DNA from: an uncultured Collinsella sp.
GTDB lineage: Bacteria; Actinomycetota; Coriobacteriia; Coriobacteriales; Coriobacteriaceae
Reading direction: 5' to 3'
NCBI GenBank assembly: GCA_905208975.1
Contig: CAJLRE010000043.1
Coordinates: 1 to 15,293, forward strand
Length of the DNA: 15,293 nucleotides
In this document: positions 1 through 6,923 of the stretch, in pieces
Position numbering within the stretch: position 1 is the stretch's first letter
How the letters are laid out: each line of letters begins with the position of its first letter
Translations under genes and position numbers: made by a program
The notes under the pieces: generated by a model
The model's input: only the letters and a program-made list of their open reading frames with translations
Told to the model about the DNA's origin: nothing
Databases searched by the model: none

Positions 1-1094
1 GGGAGATAGGTCGACAGCTGGTGCAGAAGCGGGCCGGGGCAGAAGACCTCGGTTGCGAAATCGACGGGGAAGTCCTCGGGGATGGTCGGTGCTGCGGGTG
101 CGGGGGCCGGTGCTGCTGCGGGTACCGAAGCCGGTGCCGGTGCGGGAATCTGGTCATAGACAGGTGCGGATGTGGACTCGATGACGGGTGCAGACTCAGG
201 CACCGGTTCCGGCTTAACTGCGGAATCTGTCGGTTCCACGGAGACGGATGTGTCTTCAGTCTCGGTTTTGGCGTCGGCTTGCGGGGCGTCCTCTGCCTCG
301 ACAGACGGCTTTGCCTCGATCGGTGTGGAGGCCATGGTGGTGATGCCGGCGTTGGCGTTCTCGGGGTCATAGACGACCGTGAGCGAGATGGCGGGCTGCG
401 GCGTCTCGGGCTCCGGTGCCGATTCGGTAGCGCCTTGATCGGCGGGCTCGTCGGACTGATCGTCCTCGGCCTCGTTGCCAAAGACATCGCTGTTTTGGAA
501 CGCAGGCGTCTCGGGTTGGTCAGCGGCTTCTTCGGTTGTCGACTTGGGCGCTTCGTTGAGCTCCACAGTTGCTTCCTGCTCGGATATGACTTCGGGATCG
601 GTCGTGGCGGCGATTTCGGTTTCGGCTTCTGCTGTTACCTCAATAGCGACTTCGATCTCTGTCTCGGGCTCGGGTTCCGGAGCGACTTCGGCCACGGGCT
701 CGGGCTCGGGACGCTTAACGTGCTTGGGGCGCACGGCCTTGAGGTCCTTCTCACCGCGCTTCTTCTTTTTGTAGGACTGCTTGGCGCCCTTGGCAGCCTT
801 GGGCTTGTCCTCGCCCTTGGCAAGGGCGGCATCCCATGCCTCGTTGGCGATGACGGTGGCATACAGGCGACCGCCCTTAAAGACGGTCAGCTTAATGCAG
901 TCGTCAAGCTCCTCGAGCAACTCGCGCGTGGACTCGAAGCCCAGGTCATAAGCAGTCATGTCGCCAGCGGCGAGAGCCTCTTCGACCTGCGTCATAAACG
1001 TTTGCTTGCCGCATCCAATCGCATCGCGCAGCAGGCGATACAGATAGATGTGGTTGCCCAGCGAAAGCGTGGGCCTAACTATTGTCTTGCTCAT
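1..1094 (-). CDS. Unknown protein with acidic Pro/Glu/Ala/Thr-rich tail (partial, runs off the window)
   Basis: This frame is open from the ATG at 1094-1092 to the left edge, giving 364 visible codons with the 3' end missing. The start is supported by an AGAGGAGA ribosome-binding site a few bases upstream. Residues 1-95 look folded: after MSKTIVRPTLSLGNHIYLYR comes an alpha-helical stretch containing GFESTRELLEELDD, then a short beta-like segment (KLTVFKGGRLYATV). By eye this resembles a small winged-helix fold such as OST-HTH/LOTUS, but that is only an impression. A Lys-rich basic patch (about 97-128) follows. From about 129 to 345 the protein is low complexity, dominated by Pro, Glu, Ala, Thr and Val, and strongly acidic. 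Near the edge ordinary sequence resumes (PEDFPVDFATEVFCPGPLLH), so a C-terminal domain probably lies outside. I see no signal peptide or membrane segment. I do not recognise the family and assign no function. Confidence 0.8.
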   Translation of the reverse strand, partial: MSKTIVRPTLSLGNHIYLYRLLRDAIGCGKQTFMTQVEEALAAGDMTAYDLGFESTRELLEELDDCIKLTVFKGGRLYATVIANEAWDAALAKGEDKPKAAKGAKQSYKKKKRGEKDLKAVRPKHVKRPEPEPVAEVAPEPEPETEIEVAIEVTAEAETEIAATTDPEVISEQEATVELNEAPKSTTEEAADQPETPAFQNSDVFGNEAEDDQSDEPADQGATESAPEPETPQPAISLTVVYDPENANAGITTMASTPIEAKPSVEAEDAPQADAKTETEDTSVSVEPTDSAVKPEPVPESAPVIESTSAPVYDQIPAPAPASVPAAAPAPAPAAPTIPEDFPVDFATEVFCPGPLLHQLSTYL

Positions 1095-1106
1095 GGCAAA
1101 TCTCCT

Positions 1107-1122
1107 CTTTACACATGTAAAG
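1107..1122. repeat. Short dyad overlapping the ribosome-binding site of the partial gene
   Basis: CTTTACA-CA-TGTAAAG is a perfect 7-bp inverted repeat around a 2-base centre. It overlaps the outer end of the Shine-Dalgarno sequence (plus-strand 1101-1108) of the minus-strand gene starting at 1094. The symmetry and position would fit an operator, and a TAAGAT -10-like hexamer lies just upstream (1130-1125, minus strand). No regulator is identifiable. Confidence 0.3.
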
Positions 1123-1166
1123 CATCTTACCATCGCATGGCGCTCGCCATGACGGCGCCCAAGGCA

Positions 1167-1200
1167 AACGGGCGCGAACCGCTGTCGATTCGCGCCCGTT
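1167..1200 (-). terminator. Hairpin downstream of the two-segment membrane-protein gene
   Basis: A perfect 12-bp stem, AACGGGCGCGAA (1167-1178) against TTCGCGCCCGTT (1189-1200), encloses a 10-nt loop. It begins about 31 bases after the stop codon of the minus-strand gene at 1231-2181. It is GC-rich like an intrinsic terminator, but on the minus strand it is followed by TGCCTT rather than a U-run, so it may terminate weakly or mainly protect the 3' end. Confidence 0.55.
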
Positions 1201-1230
1201 GTACAGGTTGCCTATCTGGGGATGCGGTGC

Positions 1231-2181
1231 CTAGTTGCCCGATGTCGTGCCTTGGCTTGAACTGTCAGATGACGTGCCCGATGTGGTGCCACTCGAATTG
1301 CTGTTGCTGCTGTTTGCTGTGCCCGTTCCCGACGTGGTGTCGCTCGTCTGGTCGCCCGTGCTCGGCTGAGAACCGTCGGTCGTTTGGCTTGAGTCGGTCG
1401 TGCCGGACGGCGTGCCACTGTTGGCCGTAGAGGAATCGGTGCCCTGCGATTGGTTTTGGGTGTTCGAGGACGAATTGGCAGAGGCAGAACTGTCTTGCGT
1501 GCCGTCCGCCTGTGCCTGCTGATCTTGCGACTGGGTGTTGCCATTTGCATCGCTCTCGGTCGTGCGCGACGAAAGGATTGGCTCGGGACGCTCGCCCAGA
1601 CCCTCGCCGGCAGTGGTGATAAGGATGGCGCCGGCGCAGGCGATGACCGCGACGATGGCGATAGCGATCGAGAAGACGATGACCTTCTTTTGCGTCTGGC
1701 TGCGCTCTGCAGCGGCCTTGGCGCGCAGGCTGTTGGGGGCGACGCGCGCCGTGGTCGCGCGCCCCGCAATCTGGCGCATCTCCTGCGTAGTCGCGGCGCC
1801 GCCCAGGTGCTCCTCGACATTGGGCTCAACGGGCTCGTAGGCGCCGGCAGGGTAGTCGACAGCGGCGTGCGTGCTCTTGATTGCTTCGGCGCTGGCGGAG
1901 ATAAAGTGGCGATAGACCTGCGAGGACACAACAGTGATGACTGAGCTCACAGCGGCACCAATCACCGAGCCGGCAATGCCGATCTTGGAAGCAAGCGCGA
2001 CGCTCGTGGCGGCAGCTGCGGCGCCGGCGATGATCTGGGGAATGGAAATGTCGTCGAAAAGGCCCTTTTTGGGCGCAATGGCCATGGTCTGTCCGATGGA
2101 ATGGTTCTCGTGCACGCCGTTGTTGAGCGATGCCGGTGTCATGACGCGCGTGCGCGGCGCGTCAGTGTACTTGGTTGTCAT
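1231..2181 (-). CDS. Putative membrane protein with low-complexity Ser/Thr/Gly/Gln tail
   Basis: The protein has 316 residues from the ATG at 2181, chosen because GGGAGGA lies seven bases upstream; an in-frame ATG at 2277 has no comparable site. Residues 1-46 are polar. Residues 47-90 form a long Ala/Ile/Val/Gly-rich hydrophobic stretch, probably one or two membrane passes or a membrane-associated hairpin. A polar region about 76 residues long follows. A clear transmembrane helix (about 167-189, KKVIVFSIAIAIVAVIACAG) comes next. From about 200 to the end the sequence is almost only Ser, Thr, Gly, Asn, Gln, Asp and Ala, as in flexible surface-exposed stalks. No LPXTG sorting signal or catalytic motif is visible. 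The topology suggests an envelope protein with an exposed C-terminus. The family is not recognised and no function is proposed. Confidence 0.75.
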   Translation of the reverse strand: MTTKYTDAPRTRVMTPASLNNGVHENHSIGQTMAIAPKKGLFDDISIPQIIAGAAAAATSVALASKIGIAGSVIGAAVSSVITVVSSQVYRHFISASAEAIKSTHAAVDYPAGAYEPVEPNVEEHLGGAATTQEMRQIAGRATTARVAPNSLRAKAAAERSQTQKKVIVFSIAIAIVAVIACAGAILITTAGEGLGERPEPILSSRTTESDANGNTQSQDQQAQADGTQDSSASANSSSNTQNQSQGTDSSTANSGTPSGTTDSSQTTDGSQPSTGDQTSDTTSGTGTANSSNSNSSGTTSGTSSDSSSQGTTSGN

Positions 2182-2290
2182 ACGGGGTCCTCCCGGTGTA
2201 AATCTGCTTCGTTTCGTGTAGCCATCAGGGTACCCACCAGATGTGAATCGTACGTGACATTTAACAGATACCATCAACTCATCAATAGCT

Positions 2291-2336
2291 CACCAAGTTG
2301 GTGGGATGCGGTTGCGCCCGGCGGTTGAACTACAAT
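2291..2336 (+). promoter_or_regulatory. Putative nadE promoter region with dyad
   Basis: The 203-base gap between the divergent genes contains TACAAT at 2331-2336, a good -10-like hexamer about 50 bases before the nadE start. No convincing -35 is seen at 17-bp spacing. Upstream, CACCAA-G-TTGGTG (2291-2303) is a perfect 6-bp dyad with an odd centre, placed where an operator could act. Both assignments are by eye. Confidence 0.3.
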
Positions 2337-2384
2337 AGAGCTTGCTAATTGTTATGAATGGCGTCTACGCACGGGAGCATTCTT

Positions 2385-4364
2385 ATGGATCTTCACCTTT
2401 CTCAGTCTGACGGCTTTTTGCGTGTGGCGGCGGCGTCGCCGCAGATTCGCGTTGCCGATGTCGAGGGCAATGCCGAGGTTGTGCTGGCGGCTGTTCGCGA
2501 TGCTGCCGAGCGTGGCGTTCGCGCGTTGGTGCTGCCCGAGCTCAACCTGTGCGGCTATACCGCGGCTGATCTGTTCCATAACCGCACGCTGCTTCATGCC
2601 TGCGAGGCGGCGCTGGTGCGCATCCTCGATGAAACCCGTGAGTTGCCGATCGTCTTTACCATCGGTCTTCCCGTTGCAGTTACCGAGAACATTTACAACT
2701 GCGCGGCCGTTTGCTGTGCGGGCGAGCTTTTGGGCCTTACGGCAAAAAAGTATCTGCCCAACTACGGCGAGTTCTATGAGCGCCGCTGGTTTGCTCCGGC
2801 GCCCGCCGATCCCGTGTGGGTTGAATTTGCCGGTCAGGGTCCGGTGCCGCTTGGCTCGGGACTTGTCTACCGCTGCTGTGATGAGGGTGCCGAGGATCTG
2901 GTGCTGGGTGTCGAGGTGTGCGAGGACCTGTGGGTACCGGCGCCCCCTTCGACCGAGATGGCGCTTGCAGGTGCCACGGTGATCCTCAACCCGTCTGCCT
3001 CGGACGAGATTATCGGCAAGGCAGATTACCGCCGCAGCCTCATCTCCAATCAGAGCGCACGCCTGTACTGCGCCTATGCCTACGCGGACGCGAGCGAGGG
3101 TGAGTCCACGACCGACATGGTCTTTGCGGGCGAGAACCTTATCTATGAAAACGGCTCGAAGCTCGCTGCTACCAAGCTGCTCACCTGCGATATGGCGGTG
3201 GCCGATGTCGACCTCGACCGCCTGGTTGCCGAGCGCCGTCGCTCGACGACGTGGACGCGCGCGGACGATGCGCCGGAGGCCACGACCGTTGAGTTCTCTT
3301 TTGAGGGCGTGCTGACAGACGAACCTGTCCTGCGCGATGCACTCGGCATCGACCGTGTCTTCCCCCGCGCGCCCTTTGTGCCGGCCGACCATGGTGACCT
3401 TGCCGAGCGTTGCGAGACCATCCTCGACCTGCAGACCGCCGGCCTCAAGACCCGCCTGGCCCATACGGGCACCAAGGCTGCAGTCATCGGTCTTTCGGGC
3501 GGCCTGGACTCCACGCTGGCACTGCTTGTGACCGTGCGTGCCTTCGATGCACTGGGGCTGCCACGCACGGGTATCACGGCGGTTTCCATGCCCGGCTTTG
3601 GCACGACGCATCGCACTAAGTCGAATGCCGAGTCGCTCGCTCGCGACCTAGGCGTGAGCTTCCGCGAAGTCTCGATCCATGCAGCCGTGGAGCAGCATTT
3701 TAAGGACATCGAGCACGATCCGGCCGTGCAGGACGTGACCTACGAGAACAGCCAGGCCCGCGAGCGTACGCAGATTCTGATGGATCTGGCCAATCAGGCC
3801 GGCGGTTTTGTCATCGGCACGGGCGACCTGTCGGAGCTGGCGCTCGGCTGGGCTACCTACAACGGCGACCACATGAGCATGTACGCCGTCAACGCGAGCG
3901 TGCCCAAGACGCTTGTGCGCCATCTGGTGCGCTATGCCGCTGATGTTTTTGGCGGGCGTATTGCCGAGGTCTTGCTCGATATCCTCGATACACCGGTGTC
4001 CCCCGAGCTTCTGCCGCCCACGGGCGACGGCGAGATTGCGCAGAAGACTGAGGATTTGGTGGGCCCGTACGAGCTGCACGACTACTTCCTCTACTACCTG
4101 CTGCGTTTTGGCTTTGAGCCGGGCAAGATCTACCGCATGGCGCTCAAGAGCTTCGAGGGCGCCTACGACGTCAAGACCGTTCACACGTGGCTGCGTACGT
4201 TCTACCGTCGCTTCTTTGCCCAGCAGTTTAAGCGCAGCTGCCTGCCCGATGGCCCCAAGGTGGGTTCGGTCACGCTCAGCCCGCGCGGCGATTGGCGCAT
4301 GCCGAGTGACGCCAGCTCGCGCCTGTGGCTCGCCCAGATTGACGCGCTCAATCCGATGGACTAA
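2385..4364 (+). CDS. nadE: Glutamine-dependent NAD+ synthetase
   Basis: The enzyme makes NAD+ from deamido-NAD+, ATP and glutamine in the cytosol, the last step of NAD synthesis. The two-domain architecture is clear. An N-terminal nitrilase-fold glutaminase domain carries the Glu-Lys-Cys triad: E52 (LPELNLCGY), K121 or K122 (TAKKYLPNYGEFYERRWF) and C179 (GVEVCEDLW). A C-terminal synthetase domain has the ATP-binding loop SGGLDS at 371-376, followed by SMPGFGTTHRTKSNA and GTGDLSELALGWATYNGDH. The 659-residue length fits the long glutamine-dependent type found in actinobacteria. I chose the ATG at 2385 because GGGAG lies seven bases upstream. An in-frame ATG at 2358 would add nine residues but lacks a ribosome-binding site. 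It appears monocistronic, with a terminator about 67 bases after the stop. Confidence 0.96.
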   Translation: MDLHLSQSDGFLRVAAASPQIRVADVEGNAEVVLAAVRDAAERGVRALVLPELNLCGYTAADLFHNRTLLHACEAALVRILDETRELPIVFTIGLPVAVTENIYNCAAVCCAGELLGLTAKKYLPNYGEFYERRWFAPAPADPVWVEFAGQGPVPLGSGLVYRCCDEGAEDLVLGVEVCEDLWVPAPPSTEMALAGATVILNPSASDEIIGKADYRRSLISNQSARLYCAYAYADASEGESTTDMVFAGENLIYENGSKLAATKLLTCDMAVADVDLDRLVAERRRSTTWTRADDAPEATTVEFSFEGVLTDEPVLRDALGIDRVFPRAPFVPADHGDLAERCETILDLQTAGLKTRLAHTGTKAAVIGLSGGLDSTLALLVTVRAFDALGLPRTGITAVSMPGFGTTHRTKSNAESLARDLGVSFREVSIHAAVEQHFKDIEHDPAVQDVTYENSQARERTQILMDLANQAGGFVIGTGDLSELALGWATYNGDHMSMYAVNASVPKTLVRHLVRYAADVFGGRIAEVLLDILDTPVSPELLPPTGDGEIAQKTEDLVGPYELHDYFLYYLLRFGFEPGKIYRMALKSFEGAYDVKTVHTWLRTFYRRFFAQQFKRSCLPDGPKVGSVTLSPRGDWRMPSDASSRLWLAQIDALNPMD

Positions 4365-4430
4365 GGTTGCCAAATTGAACCAAAACAGCGGGTGCAAGCG
4401 TTACACTTTTGCAATCTGATGGCCCGTATC

Positions 4431-4462
4431 GCGCGGCGCTCTTGTCGGAGCGCCGCGTTTTT
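4431..4462 (+). terminator. Intrinsic terminator between nadE and the aminotransferase gene
   Basis: A perfect 10-bp GC-rich stem (CGCGGCGCTC at 4432-4441 with GAGCGCCGCG at 4448-4457) has a TTGTCG loop and is followed by five T residues. It fits termination of nadE. It ends only 19 bases before the next ATG (4482), so if the aminotransferase promoter lies upstream of the hairpin it would instead act within that gene's leader. Confidence 0.85.
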
Positions 4463-4481
4463 CATATCGAAAGGTGGCACC

Positions 4482-5645
4482 ATGCAGGCATCGCAGCGTC
4501 TCGACCGCTTTGGCGCGGAGGTCTTCGCCTCGCTCAACAACAAACTGCTTGCGCTGAAGGCTCAGGGCAAGACCATTTACAACATGAGCGTGGGCACGCC
4601 CGACTTTAAGCCGTACGACCACGTGGTCGAGGCGCTCACGCAAGCGGCCCAGGACCCCGAGATGTGGAAGTATGCCCTGCGCGACCTGCCCGAACTCAAG
4701 CAAGCCGTGTGCGATTACTACGAGCGTCGCTTTGGCGTTTCGGGCATTACGCCGTCTATGGTGCAGTCGTGCAACGGCACGCAGGAGGGCGTTGGCCATT
4801 TGGGCCTTGCCCTGCTCGATCCGGGTGACACCATTCTGGTTCCCGATCCGTGCTACCCGGTCTTTGAGGCAGGTGCCAAGATCGCCGATGCCAAGCTCGA
4901 GTACTATCCGCTGGTGGCGGAGCACAATTACCTGCCCTATGTGGCGGGTATCGATCCCGAGGTGGCCGATCGTGCCAAGTATATGATCGTGTCGCTGCCC
5001 GCCAACCCGGTCGGCTCGGTGGGCACGCCCGAGGTCTACGAGGAGATCATCGCTTTCGCCCGCGAGCACGACCTGCTCATCGTTCACGACAACGCATACT
5101 CCGACATCGTGTTCGACGGCGAGCCGGGCGGAAGCTTCTTGCAGTATCCTGGTGCGCTTGAGGTGGGCGTGGAGTTCTTCTCGCTTTCCAAGTCGTTTAA
5201 CGTTACCGGTGCGCGTATCGGCTTTTTGGTCGGCCGCGAGGACGTGGTCTCTGCCTTTGCCAAGCTGCGCGGCCAGATCGACTTTGGTATGTTCTTCCCG
5301 ATCCAGAAGGCTGCTATCGCCTGCCTGAACGGTCCGCGCGATGAGGTCGAGGCGCAGCGTCTGAAGTACCAGGAGCGCCGCGATGCCCTGTGCGACGGTC
5401 TTGAGGGCTTGGGCTGGGAGCGTCCCAACGCGCATGGCTCTATGTTTGTGTGGGCCAAGCTTCCCGGTGGTCGCACCGATTCCATGGCGTTTTGCGAGGA
5501 GCTTATGGAGAAGGCCGGCGTTGTGGTGACGCCGGGCGCGAGCTTTGGTCCTTCGGGTGAGGGGCATGTGCGCATGGCGCTGGTCCTGCCGCCCGATCAG
5601 ATCGCTTTGGCTGTCGAGGCCATTCGCGAGGCGGGCCTGTATTAG
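4482..5645 (+). CDS. Class I/II PLP-dependent aminotransferase, LL-DAP aminotransferase-like
   Basis: This 387-residue protein is a fold-type I aminotransferase. The PLP-binding lysine is K237 in FFSLSKSFNVTGARIGF. Other family marks are the N-terminal NMSVGTPDF, the LLDPGDTILVPDPCYPVF segment, SLPANPVGSVG, VHDNAYSDIVFDG, and a C-terminal carboxylate-binding arginine, R364, in EGHVRMALVLPP. The pattern is closest to the PatA/DapL-like subgroup that acts on diaminopimelate precursors, alanine or aromatic amino acids. Substrate cannot be read from the motifs. A diaminopimelate operon of the acetylase type lies about 4 kb away and lacks its own aminotransferase, so a role as N-acetyl-aminoketopimelate aminotransferase is a reasonable inference. 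The ATG at 4482 has AAGGTGG upstream; the longer in-frame start at 4392 would run through the terminator hairpin and is rejected. Confidence 0.9.
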   Translation: MQASQRLDRFGAEVFASLNNKLLALKAQGKTIYNMSVGTPDFKPYDHVVEALTQAAQDPEMWKYALRDLPELKQAVCDYYERRFGVSGITPSMVQSCNGTQEGVGHLGLALLDPGDTILVPDPCYPVFEAGAKIADAKLEYYPLVAEHNYLPYVAGIDPEVADRAKYMIVSLPANPVGSVGTPEVYEEIIAFAREHDLLIVHDNAYSDIVFDGEPGGSFLQYPGALEVGVEFFSLSKSFNVTGARIGFLVGREDVVSAFAKLRGQIDFGMFFPIQKAAIACLNGPRDEVEAQRLKYQERRDALCDGLEGLGWERPNAHGSMFVWAKLPGGRTDSMAFCEELMEKAGVVVTPGASFGPSGEGHVRMALVLPPDQIALAVEAIREAGLY

Positions 5646-5789
5646 AAAGCTATTCCGCTCGTCAATAGCTCGAAACCGATTTCGTGCAGTTATTTTACGA
5701 ATCCTGCAAACAATTTCGGTAAACGGTCGATTTTTGGCTGCGAATAGGAGCATAATCAAAGTCCCGATTGGATGTATTGGGATTACGGC

Positions 5790-5824
5790 AAGCCGCTCGG
5801 GTCGTTCCCGGGCGGCTTGTTTGT
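5790..5824 (+). terminator. Hairpin with short T-rich tail in the ldh leader
   Basis: AAGCCGCTCGGG (5790-5801) pairs with CCCGGGCGGCTT (5807-5818), giving 12 bp with one G·U and a 5-nt loop, followed by GTTTGT. It could end transcription from the aminotransferase gene 145 bases upstream. However, a CATAAT -10-like hexamer at 5751-5756 lies before it, so it may instead sit in the ldh transcript, 22 bases before the start codon. Confidence 0.6.
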
Positions 5825-5845
5825 GGAGAGAGATGGGAGTTTCTA

Positions 5846-6796
5846 ATGGTTAACGAGAAGAAGGTTGCTATTGTCGGCTGCGGTTTCGTTGGTTCGTCTT
5901 CGGCGTTCGCGCTGATGCAGAGTGGTCTGTTCTCCGAGATGGTCCTCATCGACGTGGACAAGAACCGCGCCGAGGGTGAGGCCCTGGATATCGCGCACGG
6001 CATGACGTTTGCCGAGCCGATGAAGATCTACGCCGGCGATTATTCCGATGTCGCCGACGCCGCCATGATCGTCGTCACCGCTGGCGCTGCCCAGAAGCCC
6101 GGTGAGACTCGCCTGGACCTGGTCAACAAGAACGTCAACATCTTTAAGTCCATCATTCCCGAAATTAAGAAGTCTGGCTTCGACGGCATTCTGCTCATTG
6201 TCTCCAACCCGGTCGATGTTCTGACCTATGCCGCCATCAAGATGTCCGGCCTGCCCGAGGGCCATGTCATCGGCTCCGGCACCGTGCTCGACACTGGCCG
6301 TCTGCAGCAGATGCTTGGTGCCCACGTCGAGGTTGACCCGCGCGATGTCCAGGCCTATGTCATGGGTGAGCACGGCGACTCTGAGTTTGTCGCTTGGTCC
6401 AGCGCCCAGGTTGCCGGCGTGCCGCTGAACACTTTCTGCGAGCTTCACGGTCATCTGGAGCATGAGGCTGCCGAGAAGCGCATCGCCGAGGACGTCAAGA
6501 ACTCCGCCTACACCATCATCGAGAAGAAGCACGCCACCTACTATGGCGTCGCCATGGCCGTCAAGCGCATCTGCACCGCCGTCATGCGCGATGAGCAGAC
6601 CGTTCTGCCCGTCTCCTCGCTCATGGTGGGCGAGTATGGCCTGTCCGATCTTGCCATCTCCATGCCGACGGTCGTTGGCCGCGACGGCGTCGTCTGTCGC
6701 GTCCCCGTGCCGCTGAACGATGACGAGCAGCATGAGCTCACCGCCTCCGCCAAGGCCCTCAAGGACATCATCGACAGCGTCGACTTCTCCTGCTAA
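5846..6796 (+). CDS. ldh: L-lactate dehydrogenase
   Basis: This cytosolic enzyme reduces pyruvate to L-lactate with NADH, regenerating NAD+ in fermentation. The 316-residue protein starts with a Rossmann glycine motif (AIVGCGFVGSS, 9-19) and the NAD-ribose aspartate D36 (VLIDVDK). The specificity loop reads TAGAAQKPGETR: Q83 at the position that separates lactate (Gln) from malate (Arg) dehydrogenases supports LDH, and R89 is the catalytic loop arginine. SNPVDVLTY, GTVLDTGRLQ (D149, R152) and the catalytic His176 in GEHGDSEF are all intact. The start at 5846 is fixed by GGGAG six bases upstream and by the family N-terminus. It stands as a single gene with its own terminator and no visible partner enzymes. 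Confidence 0.96.
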   Translation: MVNEKKVAIVGCGFVGSSSAFALMQSGLFSEMVLIDVDKNRAEGEALDIAHGMTFAEPMKIYAGDYSDVADAAMIVVTAGAAQKPGETRLDLVNKNVNIFKSIIPEIKKSGFDGILLIVSNPVDVLTYAAIKMSGLPEGHVIGSGTVLDTGRLQQMLGAHVEVDPRDVQAYVMGEHGDSEFVAWSSAQVAGVPLNTFCELHGHLEHEAAEKRIAEDVKNSAYTIIEKKHATYYGVAMAVKRICTAVMRDEQTVLPVSSLMVGEYGLSDLAISMPTVVGRDGVVCRVPVPLNDDEQHELTASAKALKDIIDSVDFSC

Positions 6797-6830
6797 ATCA
6801 AGCTCTTTTGGGCAACAGGCTACAATGAAA

Positions 6831-6863
6831 GGCGTCCGGGCCACACGGTCCGGGCGCCTTTTT
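6831..6863 (+). terminator. ldh: Intrinsic terminator after ldh
   Basis: GGCGTCCGGGCC (6831-6842) pairs with GGTCCGGGCGCC (6847-6858) across an ACAC loop, 12 bp including two G·U pairs, followed by five T residues. It lies 34 bases after the ldh stop codon. Confidence 0.9.
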
Positions 6864-6893
6864 GGTACAAGGGGGTCAGGTTACTTTGCACCA
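6862..6893 (+). repeat. REP-like palindromic unit, left copy
   Basis: This 32-base unit begins TTGGTACA and ends TGCACCA, so its ends are complementary apart from one mismatch, with an internal GGGGTCAGGTTACTT segment. It matches the unit at 8089-8120 in opposite orientation at about 27 of 32 positions. It overlaps the last T residues of the ldh terminator and precedes the DUF2974 gene. Confidence 0.6.
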
Positions 6894-6923
6894 TCCCAAT
6901 GCGCCATAGTTGATGGGAGAGCC

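Noticed and set aside
21..1430. A 469-codon plus-strand open frame rich in Gly, Cys and Arg
   Set aside because: It is the antisense shadow of the acidic low-complexity gene; composition is unnatural, it has no ribosome-binding site, and it spans the gap and part of a second gene.
2352..3611. A 419-codon minus-strand frame opposite nadE
   Set aside because: Codon-structure shadow in GC-rich DNA; no family motifs, whereas the plus strand encodes intact NadE.
4401..5759. A 452-codon minus-strand frame opposite the aminotransferase
   Set aside because: Shadow with no start signal; the sense frame carries all PLP-enzyme motifs.
5846..6796. Malate dehydrogenase instead of lactate dehydrogenase
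   Set aside because: The specificity loop has Gln (AAQKPGETR), not the Arg expected for malate.
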